Source: Mesorhizobium sp. L-8-3 (GTDB lineage: Bacteria > Pseudomonadota > Alphaproteobacteria > Rhizobiales > Rhizobiaceae). Taken from it: 64,000 nucleotides of DNA. Both the position numbers and the translations under genes were made by a program. Positions 8,859 to 17,390 of this stretch are shown one piece after another; position 1 is the first letter of the stretch, and each line of letters opens with the position of its first letter. Below the pieces are notes generated by a model. The model worked only from the letters and a program-made list of their open reading frames with translations. It was not told where the DNA came from and made no database searches. The DNA is taken from positions 5,519,501-5,583,500 of the forward strand of contig NZ_AP023262.1 in NCBI RefSeq assembly GCF_016756615.1, given 5' to 3'.

Positions 8859-9320
8859 ATGAAATCCCTGCGTATCGATCCGACGAACGGCCTCTGCGGA
8901 GCGCTTTTCCTGGTCGTCGGGCTGTTCTTTCTCGTCCAGTCGGTCGGGCTGGAGATCGGCACTGCCTTCAGGATGGGACCGGGCTATTTTCCGCTCGTCC
9001 TTTCCGGAGTTCTGATCGTGCTCGGCCTCGTCATCCTGGTGCAGGCTACCAAGGTGGAAAGCGAACCGATCGGGCCGATCGCCTGGCGCGGCATGCTTCT
9101 CATCCTGCCCGCGCCGATCCTGTTCGGCCTCACGGTGCGCGGGTTCGGCTTCGTCCCGGCCGTGTTCATCAGCGCTCTCGTCGCCTCTTTCGCCAGCACG
9201 CGCATGACGCCGCTCATGGCATTGGTGCTGGCTGCGGCGCTGACCGCCTTTTCGGTCGTCGTCTTCAGCTACGGGCTCGGCCTGCCGTACCAACGGTTCG
9301 GCCCCTGGCTGCGTTTCTGA
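8859..9320 (+). CDS. tctB: Tripartite tricarboxylate transporter small membrane subunit (TctB)
   Basis: 153-residue integral membrane protein with four hydrophobic helices (about 14-30, 43-64, 79-118 as a helical pair, 126-145). Contains the TctB-family FRMGPGYFP motif near residue 40, between helices 1 and 2. Works with the large subunit TctA as the permease of the secondary transporter. The ATG at 8859 follows AAGGGATAGGA; the upstream open frame runs through the repeat region and is not used. Ten bases separate its stop from tctA, so the two are cotranscribed. Low overall conservation of TctB proteins makes substrate prediction impossible. Confidence 0.87.
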   Translation: MKSLRIDPTNGLCGALFLVVGLFFLVQSVGLEIGTAFRMGPGYFPLVLSGVLIVLGLVILVQATKVESEPIGPIAWRGMLLILPAPILFGLTVRGFGFVPAVFISALVASFASTRMTPLMALVLAAALTAFSVVVFSYGLGLPYQRFGPWLRF

Positions 9321-9330
9321 GGAGGGCAGG

Positions 9331-10839
9331 ATGGAACTCTTGTCCAATCTCGGCCTCGGTTTCGCGACCGCCTCGACGCTCGCCAATCTCGGCTTCTGCC
9401 TGATAGGCGTCCTGCTCGGCACGCTGATCGGCGTGCTGCCGGGCATCGGCGCCACGGCAACCATCGCGATGCTGCTGCCGATCACCTTCCAGATCGGCGA
9501 TCCCGTCTCCTCGCTCATCATGCTGGCCGGCATCTATTACGGCGCCCAATATGGCGGCTCGACCACGGCGATCCTGATCAACATGCCGGGCGAATCCTCG
9601 TCCGCCGTCACGGCCATCGACGGCTACCAGATGGCCCGCAACGGCCGGGCGGGCGCGGCTCTCGCCATCGCCGCGATCGGCTCCTTCTTCGCCGGCACGG
9701 TCTCGACCTTCCTCGTGGCGCTTTTCGCACCGCCACTGACGGCCATCGCGCTGGAATTCGGGGCGGCGGAATATTTCTCGCTGATGGTGGTCGGCCTCGT
9801 CTCGTCGATCGCGCTCGCGCACGGTTCGATCGTGAAGGCGCTGGCCATGGTCGTGCTCGGCCTGCTGCTCGGCCTCGTCGGAACCGACATCTATTCCGGC
9901 ACTCCGCGCTTCACACTGGGGATCACCGAATATGCCGATGGGCTGAATTTCGTCGCGGTGGCGGTCGGCGTCTTCGGCATCGCCGAGATCCTGCGCAACC
10001 TGGAGAACGAGCATGAGCGCTCGGTGCTGATCCGCAAGGTCAGCGGCCTGCTGCCGACGCGCGAGGATTTCAGGCGCATGACGGCGCCGATCCTGCGCGG
10101 CACGGCGATCGGCTCGGCGCTCGGCATCCTGCCTGGCGGCGGCGCCATCCTCGCCGCCTTCGCCTCCTACACGGTCGAGAAGCGGCTTTCCGACCGCCCC
10201 GAGGAGTTCGGCAAGGGAGCCATCGCCGGCGTCGCCGGTCCCGAATCGGCCAACAATGCCGGCGCGCAGACCTCCTTCATCCCGATGCTGACGCTGGGTA
10301 TTCCCGCCAACCCGGTCATGGCGCTGATGATCGGCGCCATGATCATCCAGGGCATCGTGCCGGGCCCCAATGTCGCGACCGAGCAGCCGGCCCTGTTCTG
10401 GGGCATCATCGCGTCCATGTGGATCGGCAACCTGATGCTCGTCATCCTCAACCTGCCGCTGATCGGCCTGTGGGTGAAGCTGCTGACGGTGCCCTACTAC
10501 GTGCTGTTCCCGATCATCATGGCCTTCTGCTCGATCGGGGTCTACAGCGTCAACGCCAACATCTACGACCTCTTCGCGGTCGCCTTCTTCGGGTTCATCG
10601 GCTACGTGCTCGTCAAGCTGCGCTGCGAACCGGCGCCGCTGCTGCTCGGATTCGTGCTCGGCCCGCTGCTCGAGGAGAATCTGAGGCGCGCCATGATCCT
10701 GTCGCGCGGCGATCCATCCGTCTTCGTCACGCGGCCGATCAGCGCCACGCTGCTCGCCATCGCCGCGGCCGTGCTCATCGTCGTGTTCCTGCCGAGCGTG
10801 AAGAAGAAGCGCGAGGAAGTGTTCGTCGAGGAGAATTGA
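9331..10839 (+). CDS. tctA: Tripartite tricarboxylate transporter large membrane subunit (TctA)
   Basis: 502-residue polytopic inner-membrane permease, the usual size for TctA. Shows the two signature regions: GTLIGVLPGIGATATIAMLL near residue 30 and YYGAQYGGSTTAILINMPGE near 70, and the matching second-half motif GILPGGGAILAAFASY near 265, reflecting the internal duplication of the family. Moves the substrate delivered by TctC, driven by an ion gradient. ATG at 9331 with GGAGGGCAGG just upstream. Last gene of the operon; a short GC hairpin and a run of 13 G residues follow, then the convergent hxlR-type gene. Confidence 0.93.
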   Translation: MELLSNLGLGFATASTLANLGFCLIGVLLGTLIGVLPGIGATATIAMLLPITFQIGDPVSSLIMLAGIYYGAQYGGSTTAILINMPGESSSAVTAIDGYQMARNGRAGAALAIAAIGSFFAGTVSTFLVALFAPPLTAIALEFGAAEYFSLMVVGLVSSIALAHGSIVKALAMVVLGLLLGLVGTDIYSGTPRFTLGITEYADGLNFVAVAVGVFGIAEILRNLENEHERSVLIRKVSGLLPTREDFRRMTAPILRGTAIGSALGILPGGGAILAAFASYTVEKRLSDRPEEFGKGAIAGVAGPESANNAGAQTSFIPMLTLGIPANPVMALMIGAMIIQGIVPGPNVATEQPALFWGIIASMWIGNLMLVILNLPLIGLWVKLLTVPYYVLFPIIMAFCSIGVYSVNANIYDLFAVAFFGFIGYVLVKLRCEPAPLLLGFVLGPLLEENLRRAMILSRGDPSVFVTRPISATLLAIAAAVLIVVFLPSVKKKREEVFVEEN

Positions 10840-10874
10840 GGGCGGGCAACCCTGCCCTCCCGGGGGGGGGGGGG
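10837..10874. terminator. Hairpin plus G13 run between convergent genes
   Basis: GAGGGC at about 10837 pairs with GCCCTC near 10854 across a GGGCAACCCT loop, placed at the end of tctA and before the 3' end of the convergent regulator gene. It is followed by a run of 13 G (10862-10874). The hairpin could end transcripts from both sides. The homopolymer is an assembly-error hotspot. Confidence 0.4.
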
Positions 10875-10885
10875 CGAGGGAGCGG

Positions 10886-11560
10886 CTACGCCCTATGCCC
10901 GCGCGGCACCGGCGAAAGGGCTGAGGCCCAGCCATTGCTGCATGGCGCGCGCGATCGCGGGATCGCCGCGAGAGCACCGGCCTCGACCTCGGCCCTCACC
11001 TTCGCCAGGCCCATCCAGATCGCGGTCATGCTCCTCAATGAAGAGCGGACCATGAGGTCGATATCGAAACCAGGGTCGAAATTGCACAGATCGACCTCGC
11101 CGCCGTCGACGACCAGCCACCAGTTCTTCTGCTTGGCCGACAGTTCGGGGTACTGAAACTGAATCGTGCAGCGGCGCGGGGGCAAAGGCTCTGGATTGAG
11201 ATTGCGGCGCATGTCCCACATCAGAAGCGACGGGTCGAGATTGCGCAGCGAAAGCTGCGATTCCACCCAGCGCGTTCCCCAGAAGCCGAGCCCCATGATG
11301 ATGCCGCGGAGATCCTCGCCCGCCGCCGTCAGACGATATTCGGCCGCACCGCCGTTCTTCTTCTCGATGACGCCGGCTTTCTCCAGTTCTTTCAAGCGTT
11401 TGGACAAAAGCGCGGGCGACATCCGGGGTACGCCGCGCCTCAGGTCGTTGAACCGCGTCGTTCCCGACAGCAACTCACGGATGACCAGCGTCGTCCAGCG
11501 GGAACACAGGATTTCCGACGCCATGGAAACGGGACAGAACTGTCCATATCCGCCAAGCAT
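10886..11560 (-). CDS. HxlR-family transcriptional regulator, probably frameshifted at the 3' end
   Basis: 224 residues in this frame. N-terminal winged helix of the HxlR family: YGQFCPVSMASEILCSRWT with the conserved Cys, then the recognition-helix region RGVPRMSPALLSKRLKELEKAG. The C-terminal half resembles the SCP2-like domain found on many HxlR proteins. ATG at 11560 gives the normal MxGGYGQFCPV start; the open frame begins further upstream at a TTG. Odd: the last about 30 residues read as unrelated sequence, while the +1-shifted frame gives DPAIARAMQQWLGLSPFAGAARA, a natural end for this family, so a single-base indel near 10965-10975 is likely. Divergent from the acyl-CoA dehydrogenase-like gene, which it may regulate. 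Confidence 0.8.
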   Translation of the reverse strand: MLGGYGQFCPVSMASEILCSRWTTLVIRELLSGTTRFNDLRRGVPRMSPALLSKRLKELEKAGVIEKKNGGAAEYRLTAAGEDLRGIIMGLGFWGTRWVESQLSLRNLDPSLLMWDMRRNLNPEPLPPRRCTIQFQYPELSAKQKNWWLVVDGGEVDLCNFDPGFDIDLMVRSSLRSMTAIWMGLAKVRAEVEAGALAAIPRSRAPCSNGWASALSPVPRGHRA

Positions 11561-11830
11561 GCAATCCACCGTGGTTGACCGCAATCAGGATAACATCTCG
11601 GACCCGCACCGCAAAGCAACCTGCCGTTTCGCCTGGCTTGCGCAAGAGCACACTTCCGGCAGGCATCGTTCATACGCTTTTCTCCATATATGGCGCATAT
11701 TTCTATCCATCTATTCTTGTCCGCCTCTTCGAAAAGCTGACCAGCCAGCGAGCGGTACAGTTCGTGAACTGGACCCGCGCCTTTCATGGCGCGATCCTGC
11801 CACTGGGAAAATCCCACGGAGGATCATCAG

Positions 11831-13000
11831 ATGACATTGGCGGCACCCGAAACATCGAGACTGAAGAACTTTGGTCCGGCCCCGGCGGGACGCGTGGTCG
11901 ACATCGTCCGGGAACTGCTTCCCGGATTTGCAAAGAGGGCGGATGCCCATGACGCAGGCGACCGTTTCGTCGCCGAGAACTACGCGGCATTGAAAGACGC
12001 GGGGCTCGTCGAAACCGGCGTGCCCGTGGAACTGGGCGGCGGCGGCGCCGAGATCGCGGAACTCTGCGAAATGCTGCGGACGATGGCGCATGGCTGCGCC
12101 TCGACGGCGCTCGCCTTTTCCATGCACACCCACCAGGTCGCAATCCCGGCCTGGCGCTGGCGGCATCAGAAGGTGGCCGCGGTCGAGCCGCTGCTGCGCC
12201 GCGTCGCGACGGATCGCATCATTCTCCTGTCGAGCGGCGGTTCCGACTGGATCGGCGGGTCGGGCAAGGCCGAAAGGGTCGAAGGCGGCTACCGCGTCAC
12301 GGCGCGCAAGGTCTTCACGTCGGGCGCCGAGGCGGGCGACCTTTTGATGACGGGCGCGATCACCGAGCAGGACGGCACGCGCATGGTCATCCATTTCGGC
12401 CTGCCGATGAAAGCCGAGACGGTCAAGATCGTCGACACATGGCGCACCCTCGGCATGCGCGGCACAGGTTCGAACGATGTGGTCGTCGACGGGCACTTCA
12501 TACCCGACGCCGCGGTCGCCTTGTCCCGCAAGGCGGGCGAGTGGCATCCGCTGTTCCAGGTGATCGCCACGACCGCGTTCCCGCTGATCTATGCTGTCTA
12601 TCTGGGAGTAGCTCAAAGCGCACGCGACATCGCCATCGGGCTCGCGGCCGGGAAGCAGCCGAACCACCACCTGACGGAACTTGCGGGCCGCATGGAGACG
12701 ACGCTTCGCGCTGCGCAGATCGCGCACCGCCACATGGTGGAGGTGGTCGAACGGAACAATCCCTCGGCGGAGTCCGTCAACGAGGTGATGATCGGCCGCA
12801 CGCTGGTGGCACAGAATGCCATCCAGGCCGTCGAATTCGCCATGGAACTGGCCGGCGGCGCCGGCTTCTATCGCGCCAATGGCCTCGAACGGTGTTTCCG
12901 CGACATCCAGGGTGCGCGCTACCACCCCCTGCAGGCCGGCCCGCAGGCGCGCTATTCCGGGTCGATCGCGCTGGGGCTGCCTGTAGCGGAAGTGTTCTGA
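11831..13000 (+). CDS. Acyl-CoA dehydrogenase-family flavoprotein
   Basis: 389-residue FAD enzyme of the acyl-CoA dehydrogenase superfamily. N-terminal helical domain (about 15-110), middle beta domain with SSGGSDWIGG and KVFTSGAEAGD (about 130-230, where WxT/FxTxG-like residues contact flavin), DTWRTLGMRGTGSNDV, and C-terminal helical domain ending with GGAGFYRANGLERCFRDIQGARYHP, the typical terminal flavin-contact region. The usual catalytic Glu cannot be placed with certainty, so it may be a dehydrogenase or one of the related flavin monooxygenases (DszC/HsaA-like). GGAGGA lies seven bases before the ATG. It is transcribed away from the HxlR-type regulator across a 270-base gap, a common regulator-target layout; the gap itself shows no other gene. 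Confidence 0.85.
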   Translation: MTLAAPETSRLKNFGPAPAGRVVDIVRELLPGFAKRADAHDAGDRFVAENYAALKDAGLVETGVPVELGGGGAEIAELCEMLRTMAHGCASTALAFSMHTHQVAIPAWRWRHQKVAAVEPLLRRVATDRIILLSSGGSDWIGGSGKAERVEGGYRVTARKVFTSGAEAGDLLMTGAITEQDGTRMVIHFGLPMKAETVKIVDTWRTLGMRGTGSNDVVVDGHFIPDAAVALSRKAGEWHPLFQVIATTAFPLIYAVYLGVAQSARDIAIGLAAGKQPNHHLTELAGRMETTLRAAQIAHRHMVEVVERNNPSAESVNEVMIGRTLVAQNAIQAVEFAMELAGGAGFYRANGLERCFRDIQGARYHPLQAGPQARYSGSIALGLPVAEVF

Positions 13001-13063
13001 GCGATGGTGTGACTCGAGGAATCCAAACGAGGGTTCTGGAGGGACTGTAGCCGGCCGGCCGGT

Positions 13064-13165
13064 CTGCAGCGTGTCGCATGAAGAAGGATACTCGCGACAC
13101 GCTGCAGGTACTTGATTTGACGTATGTCCTTTTTCCCGAAACCGAGTAACACTTGGGAGACGTGC
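13064..13165 (+). repeat. Palindromic intergenic repeat, copy 2
   Basis: Perfect 14-bp inverted repeat CTGCAGCGTGTCGC (13064-13077) / GCGACACGCTGCAG (13094-13107) with a 16-base spacer, followed by a tail (GTACTTGATTTGACGTATGTC, CCCGAAACCG, GGGAGACGTGC) that matches the copy at 1617-1686 read in reverse. Lies in the gap between the dehydrogenase-like gene and the toxin-antitoxin pair. Confidence 0.7.
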
Positions 13166-13219
13166 TTCTGCCCGCCACAGCCGGGACGACGAGTCCTTCA
13201 GCCATGTCGCAACCAGTTT

Positions 13220-13522
13220 CTAGACAAACTCGATCCGCACCTTGCGTCCGACCATTTCGGCCGCGCGCTGCAAGGTAGTCAGCGTGACGTTGCCGTCCTT
13301 GGGGTCGAGCAGGCGGTCCACCTGACTGCGGCTCGTTCCCATCTGCGCGGCCATCTGGCGCTTCGAGAGCTTCTTTTCCCTCATGGCGTTCTCAAGCTGC
13401 CAGGCGAGCACTTCCTTGATGGCGATCGCCTCGAACTCCTCGCGCTTGCCTTCTTCGGTCAGGAACTCATCGAGGGTGACAAGCCCTTCGGTCGAACGTC
13501 CCTTGTTGCCTTCTTCCATCAT
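13220..13522 (-). CDS. XRE-family antitoxin (HigA-like)
   Basis: About 100 residues; start at 13522 or the next codon 13519. A C-terminal XRE helix-turn-helix is visible (KLSKRQMAAQMGTSRSQVDRLLD, then TLTTLQRAAEMVGRKVRIEFV), preceded by an acidic segment (EFLTEEGKREEFEAI) that in such antitoxins often contacts the toxin. It follows the toxin gene by about 9 bases on the same strand, toxin first, which is the HigBA order. Expected role: neutralise the toxin and repress the shared promoter. The pair lies a few hundred bases from the 3' end of a tRNA-Leu gene. Confidence 0.85.
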   Translation of the reverse strand: MMEEGNKGRSTEGLVTLDEFLTEEGKREEFEAIAIKEVLAWQLENAMREKKLSKRQMAAQMGTSRSQVDRLLDPKDGNVTLTTLQRAAEMVGRKVRIEFV

Positions 13523-13531
13523 AGCTGCCTC

Positions 13532-13885
13532 CTACGGCATGAACTCTTTCATTCGCTTGCGGGCCAGCGTCAGTTCCTCGTCCGGGGTCTTCTGGGTTTT
13601 CTTGATGAACCCGGAGAGCACCAGGATTGCGTCTGCCCGCACACAAAACAGCATGCGGGCGATCCGCCCGCCGGAAAGCGATGTGCGCACTTCCCACAAT
13701 CCGCCGCTGAGTGGTCTGCACAAAGGCATGCCCACCGGCCAGCGATATTGAACGCGCATCAAATCAAGCCCGATGGCTTGCCGATCGTTTTCATCGAGGC
13801 CACGCAGCCAGTCCCGAACGACCTCGTTGCCGCCAGCCGTACGGTAGAACACGACCGGGATTCTGCGCGGCGCCTCAGTAGTCAT
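13532..13885 (-). CDS. RelE/HigB-superfamily toxin (phage Gp49-like)
   Basis: 117 residues with the phage-derived Gp49-like/HigB pattern: PVVFYRTAGGNEVVRDWLRGL at the start, a central PLSGGLWEVRTSL strand pair, RMLFCVRADAILVLSGFIKKTQKTP and a C-terminal LARKRMKEF helix. Members are ribosome-dependent mRNA endonucleases or related translation toxins; the basic residues in the late strand-helix region are present. Located directly upstream of the XRE antitoxin in one transcript. No promoter motif was identified. ATG at 13885. Confidence 0.85.
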   Translation of the reverse strand: MTTEAPRRIPVVFYRTAGGNEVVRDWLRGLDENDRQAIGLDLMRVQYRWPVGMPLCRPLSGGLWEVRTSLSGGRIARMLFCVRADAILVLSGFIKKTQKTPDEELTLARKRMKEFMP

Positions 13886-14153
13886 ATGGCATCATATAAT
13901 GTCCATGTACCATAAAAAGTGCATAGCCGCAAACGAGGATTTCGGGGACTGGTTCTTTCCCAGCAGCCGGAACGAACGACGCAACTGACGCGCGATCAAC
14001 ACTCCGCAGAAAGAACGACTCGTGCGCCAGCAACGTCCTGGACGTGCGACAATGTCTAGCCGTCACGAAAATCAACCGCAAGTAGCGCGTCGGTCGGTGG
14101 CGCGGCCTCATCCAAGTCGTGAGCGAAACCAAACGGACGCGAGGTCGGGAAGA

Positions 14154-14240
14154 TGGTGCGGACGGCGGGGATCGAACCCGCAAGCCGGTGAAGGCGAGAG
14201 ATTTTAAGTCTCTTGTGTCTACCAGTTCCACCACGTCCGC
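14154..14240 (-). tRNA. tRNA-Leu (anticodon TAA), CCA encoded
   Basis: Minus-strand cloverleaf: 7-bp acceptor stem GCGGACG/CGTCCGC, D arm starting TGGTGGAACTGGTAGAC, anticodon stem GAGA with loop CTTAAAA (anticodon TAA, reading UUA), long variable arm of a class II tRNA, and T arm GCGGGTTCGATCCCCGC. Discriminator A and a CCA tail are encoded (14154-14157). The 268-base stretch 13886-14153 between it and the toxin gene shows no other gene. Confidence 0.95.
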
Positions 14241-14333
14241 CCGGTGGCTCTTTTCAAACGGCTTGGCGCGAAGGTCAAGCCGTTCCGGATGCGGAGCCGC
14301 AGCAGCCGGCGGGCAAGATCGACTTCACTCGCT

Positions 14334-15305
14334 TCAGGCGGCGAAAGCCCGCTCCGCGATGCGGCGGATGAAGGCCACCGTCTGCGCGGCGGCGGAGAAT
14401 TGCGGCATATGGCCGACGCCGTCAGCCAGTTCCAGGTCGAGGCCGGGGATCCTGCCGACCATGTCGACGCCGTGTTTCTGGTAGTCGAGCACGCGGTCGG
14501 CCGTGCCGAACAGGATGCCGACCGGCACCTTGATCTCGCCGAAGCGCTTCTGGATCGCGGGATAGTCGACGCCCGCCGCGACGATATCGGTCGAGGTCGC
14601 GTAAAAATGGCTCGGTCTCAGCCCCAGCCAGCCGCCGCCCTCGGTCATGTAGTCGGCCGGCGGCGGCTGCGGGCCGAAGACGAAGCCGAGCGTCTGGTCG
14701 GCATATTTCAGCGCGGCCGGCACGGCCACCGTCTCGGCGACCAGGCGACGCTTCAGCGGCGAGGGAATGTAGAGGGCGGCGAATTCCGGCGCCACCTCGC
14801 CCGTGTGATGCGTGTGCGGCGACAGGAGAGCGAGGCCCGACACCACGTCCGGATGCTCGATCGCCAGCGCCAGCGACACGGCTCCGCCCAGCGAATGGCC
14901 GACGACCAGCGGCTTGTTCAGTTCCAGCGCCTCGATGAAATGGCGGATGACGAGGGCCTGCTCGGGCAGGCGGCCCGTCGCGTCGCGCGCCCGGACGGAA
15001 TAGCCGGAGCCCGGCCTGTCGATGGCGATCAGCCGGTAGCCCGAGCCGAAGCGGTCGAAGAGCGGCGAGCGGAACTGGTGGAGTTGCGCGCCGAGCCCGT
15101 GGATGAAGAGGATGGGCCGGCCCCTGCCCTTCTCGACGTAATGGATCCGGTTGCCGTGGACGGTGACGAACTTGCCAGTAGGCGGCACCATCTTCTCGGC
15201 CTTCGCCGCGATCCTGCGTGTCCTGAACACGGCGAGGGCGAGCGCCGCCAGCACCGCGGCCAGCAGCAACGCAATGACCGACAGCACGATCGACACAAAG
15301 GTCAT
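14334..15305 (-). CDS. Membrane-anchored alpha/beta hydrolase
   Basis: 323 residues. N-terminal membrane helix (about 3-28) followed by a basic segment, so the enzyme is anchored in the inner membrane. Fold motifs: ILFIHGLGAQLHQF (oxyanion region), IAIDRPGSGYS, nucleophile elbow VVGHSLGGAVSLALAIEHP, FGTADRVLDYQKHG (acid) and a late DGVGHMPQFS (catalytic His). This is the standard Ser-Asp-His hydrolase of the epoxide hydrolase/haloperoxidase-like group; substrate unknown. It is monocistronic, between the tRNA and a repeat-filled gap. Confidence 0.85.
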   Translation of the reverse strand: MTFVSIVLSVIALLLAAVLAALALAVFRTRRIAAKAEKMVPPTGKFVTVHGNRIHYVEKGRGRPILFIHGLGAQLHQFRSPLFDRFGSGYRLIAIDRPGSGYSVRARDATGRLPEQALVIRHFIEALELNKPLVVGHSLGGAVSLALAIEHPDVVSGLALLSPHTHHTGEVAPEFAALYIPSPLKRRLVAETVAVPAALKYADQTLGFVFGPQPPPADYMTEGGGWLGLRPSHFYATSTDIVAAGVDYPAIQKRFGEIKVPVGILFGTADRVLDYQKHGVDMVGRIPGLDLELADGVGHMPQFSAAAQTVAFIRRIAERAFAA

Positions 15306-15519
15306 GATTCCCCCGAGGCCGGTGACGACGCCGACAATCTAAGCAGGTTTCGGAAAAGTGTCCCGCGGTTTCCGGTAAAAACCTGCGGCAAATATAAGAA
15401 GCTGAGCGGGTGAAGCGTGGGCGAAGCCACGCGAGCCTGCTTAGGCAGTGTCTAAAATTAGCCGAATCGCTTCGACTAGGATCTGGCGAAGGAGGTGCGG
15501 TGCGGCCGCCACTGCGTTG

Positions 15520-15598
15520 CCCCTCACTGTCCTGCCGGATGACCGGCCGGACAGTGAGGGGCGGCGCAAAGCGAAGCGATTATTTCCCGATGTCTCCT
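15520..15598. repeat. Inverted repeat element also found at 33.45 kb
   Basis: CCTCACTGTCCtGCCGG pairs with CCGGCCGGACAGTGAGG around an ATGA loop (about 15522-15559). The following bases 15552-15598 are almost identical to 33468-33513 (TGAGGGGCGGCGCAAAGCGA, then TATTT and CCGATGTCTC). The 476-base gap 15306-15781 otherwise shows only a CCCGAAAA/ACCGGTTT repeat fragment near 15610-15630 and no gene. Confidence 0.65.
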
Positions 15599-15781
15599 TA
15601 GCTCATAGGGCCCGAAAATCGACACCGGTTTCAACAAGGATCCGGTGCGAAAACGAAAGAACGGCTCGGCACAGGCACCGAAACTGCAGGACAGCGCGAT
15701 GCGCAAGGGAGCCCTCATGCCGGCAAAGGACAGTGCGGCCGGGAATGCCGGCCGCGGTGTCCTTTCTACGGAGAATTTCGA

Positions 15782-16381
15782 TCAGCCGTGCAGCTTGATC
15801 GTGATCTCGGCGAGCCGCTTGCCCTGGAAGCGCGCGCCCTCCAGCTCCTGCTGGGACGGCTGGCGCGAGCCGTCGGAATCGGAGGTTGTCGTCATGCCGT
15901 AGGGCGAGCCGCCGCGCACCACGTCGTTGCCCATCTGGCCCTGGTAAGCGTAGGACAAGGGGACGATGATCATGCCGTGATGCTGCAGCGAGGCCTGGGC
16001 GGTCAGGATCGAGATCTCGGCTCCGCCGTGCTGCGTGGAGGTCGACGACATCACCGTGGCCACCTTGTTGACCAGGGCGCCCTTGACCCAGAGCGGCCCG
16101 GTCTGGTCGAGGAAGTTCTTCATCTGGGCAGCCATCGCGCCGTAGCGCGTCGAGAAGGCGAGGATGAGGCCGTCATAGTTCTCGAGTTCCAGCGGCTCGG
16201 CGAAAGGCGCCTCCTGGTCGAGCTTGTAATAGGCCGCCTTGGCGACCTCTTCCGGCACCAGTTCGCGCACCCGCTTGACGGTGACGTCGGCGCCGGTCTC
16301 GCGCGCGCCCTCGGCCGCGGACCTCGCCATCGCCTCGCTATGTCCCCAGCTCGAATAATAAAGCACCAGCACCTTGGCCAT
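15782..16381 (-). CDS. wrbA: NAD(P)H:quinone oxidoreductase (WrbA)
   Basis: 199-residue flavodoxin-like protein, the standard WrbA length. Seen: FMN phosphate-binding loop YYSSWGHSEAMA near residue 10, the WrbA insertion around VPEEVAKAAYYKLDQEAP, FSTRYGAMAAQMKNFLDQTGPLW, the STSTQHGGAE loop and PYGMTTTSDSDGSRQPS. These reduce quinones by two electrons with NAD(P)H, limiting redox cycling; soluble, tetrameric in the known family. Single gene, divergent from the MPT-binding protein gene 184 bases away, so the two promoters share this gap. Confidence 0.94.
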   Translation of the reverse strand: MAKVLVLYYSSWGHSEAMARSAAEGARETGADVTVKRVRELVPEEVAKAAYYKLDQEAPFAEPLELENYDGLILAFSTRYGAMAAQMKNFLDQTGPLWVKGALVNKVATVMSSTSTQHGGAEISILTAQASLQHHGMIIVPLSYAYQGQMGNDVVRGGSPYGMTTTSDSDGSRQPSQQELEGARFQGKRLAEITIKLHG

Positions 16382-16565
16382 GGTTTGTCTCCTGTGAAAG
16401 CCGTTCAGGCGGACGCCGCCCGCGCCGCCCGATACAACGGACCTTATCGCCCCGACGCCGACGCCGAAACGCCGACGCCGTCGACAGTTCGTTCACAGTT
16501 CGGCGACCATTGCCGGCTCGCCGGATGGGCGCTATGTGACGCTGACCGTTTGCCGGGGATGCGCC

Positions 16566-17306
16566 ATGACCGATATCGTTACCGCCGCCATGATCGTCAT
16601 CGGCGACGAGATCCTGTCCGGCCGCACCAAGGATCGCAATATCGGCCACCTCGCGGACATCATGACCGCGATCGGCATCGACCTGAAGGAAGTCCGTATC
16701 GTCGCCGACGACGAGGACGCGATCGTCGAGGCGGTGAACGGGCTGCGCGTCCGCTACACCTACGTCTTCACCAGCGGCGGCATCGGCCCCACCCATGACG
16801 ACATCACCGCCGACTCGATCGCCAAGGCCTTCGGCGTCCTTTGCGAATACGACGCCAGGGCCTATGCGATGCTCGAGGCCAACTACGCCGCGCGCGGCAT
16901 GGAATATACCGATGCCCGCAAGCGCATGGCGCGCATGCCGCGCGGCGCGGAGCATATCGACAATCCCGTCTCGACGGCTCCGGGCTTCCGTGTCGAGAAC
17001 GTCCATGTGATGGCCGGCGTCCCGGCCGTGTTCCAGGCCATGCTCGACAATGTCGTGCCCACGCTCACGACAGGCACCAGGCTGCTCTCCACGGCGATCC
17101 GGAGCCCGTTCGGCGAGGGCGCCATCGGCACGCCGCTCGGCGAGATCCAGAAAGCCCATCCCGACACGATCATCGGCTCCTATCCGAAATATCAGGATGG
17201 CCGCTTCTGGACCGAACTGGTGGTGCGCGCCCGTTCCCCCGAAGCGCTGGAGGCCGGCCGGGCGGCCGTGCAGGCGATGCTCGACGGGCTGAAGGCCCAA
17301 AGCTGA
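16566..17306 (+). CDS. MoaB/CinA-type molybdopterin-binding domain protein
   Basis: 246 residues that match the N-terminal MPT-binding domain of CinA-type proteins: AAMIVIGDEILSGRTKDRNIGHLADI, VFTSGGIGPTHDDITADSIAKAFG and PGFRVENVHVMAGVPAVF. The C-terminal NMN-amidohydrolase (PncC) domain of full CinA is absent; instead there is a short C-terminal region ending in a helix. Exact role not known for this short form; the fold suggests pterin or nucleotide binding. ATG at 16566 chosen over a GTG at 16536 because GGGGA lies six bases upstream. Same strand as usp and gpt but separated by 84 bases. Confidence 0.88.
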   Translation: MTDIVTAAMIVIGDEILSGRTKDRNIGHLADIMTAIGIDLKEVRIVADDEDAIVEAVNGLRVRYTYVFTSGGIGPTHDDITADSIAKAFGVLCEYDARAYAMLEANYAARGMEYTDARKRMARMPRGAEHIDNPVSTAPGFRVENVHVMAGVPAVFQAMLDNVVPTLTTGTRLLSTAIRSPFGEGAIGTPLGEIQKAHPDTIIGSYPKYQDGRFWTELVVRARSPEALEAGRAAVQAMLDGLKAQS

Positions 17307-17390
17307 CCGGCGCACTGTTCCGGAACCGGAAGGCAGGCTCCCGCGTTCTGGTTGCGTGGCGATCCGCCCCTCAGAAACGGAGCATGCGCC

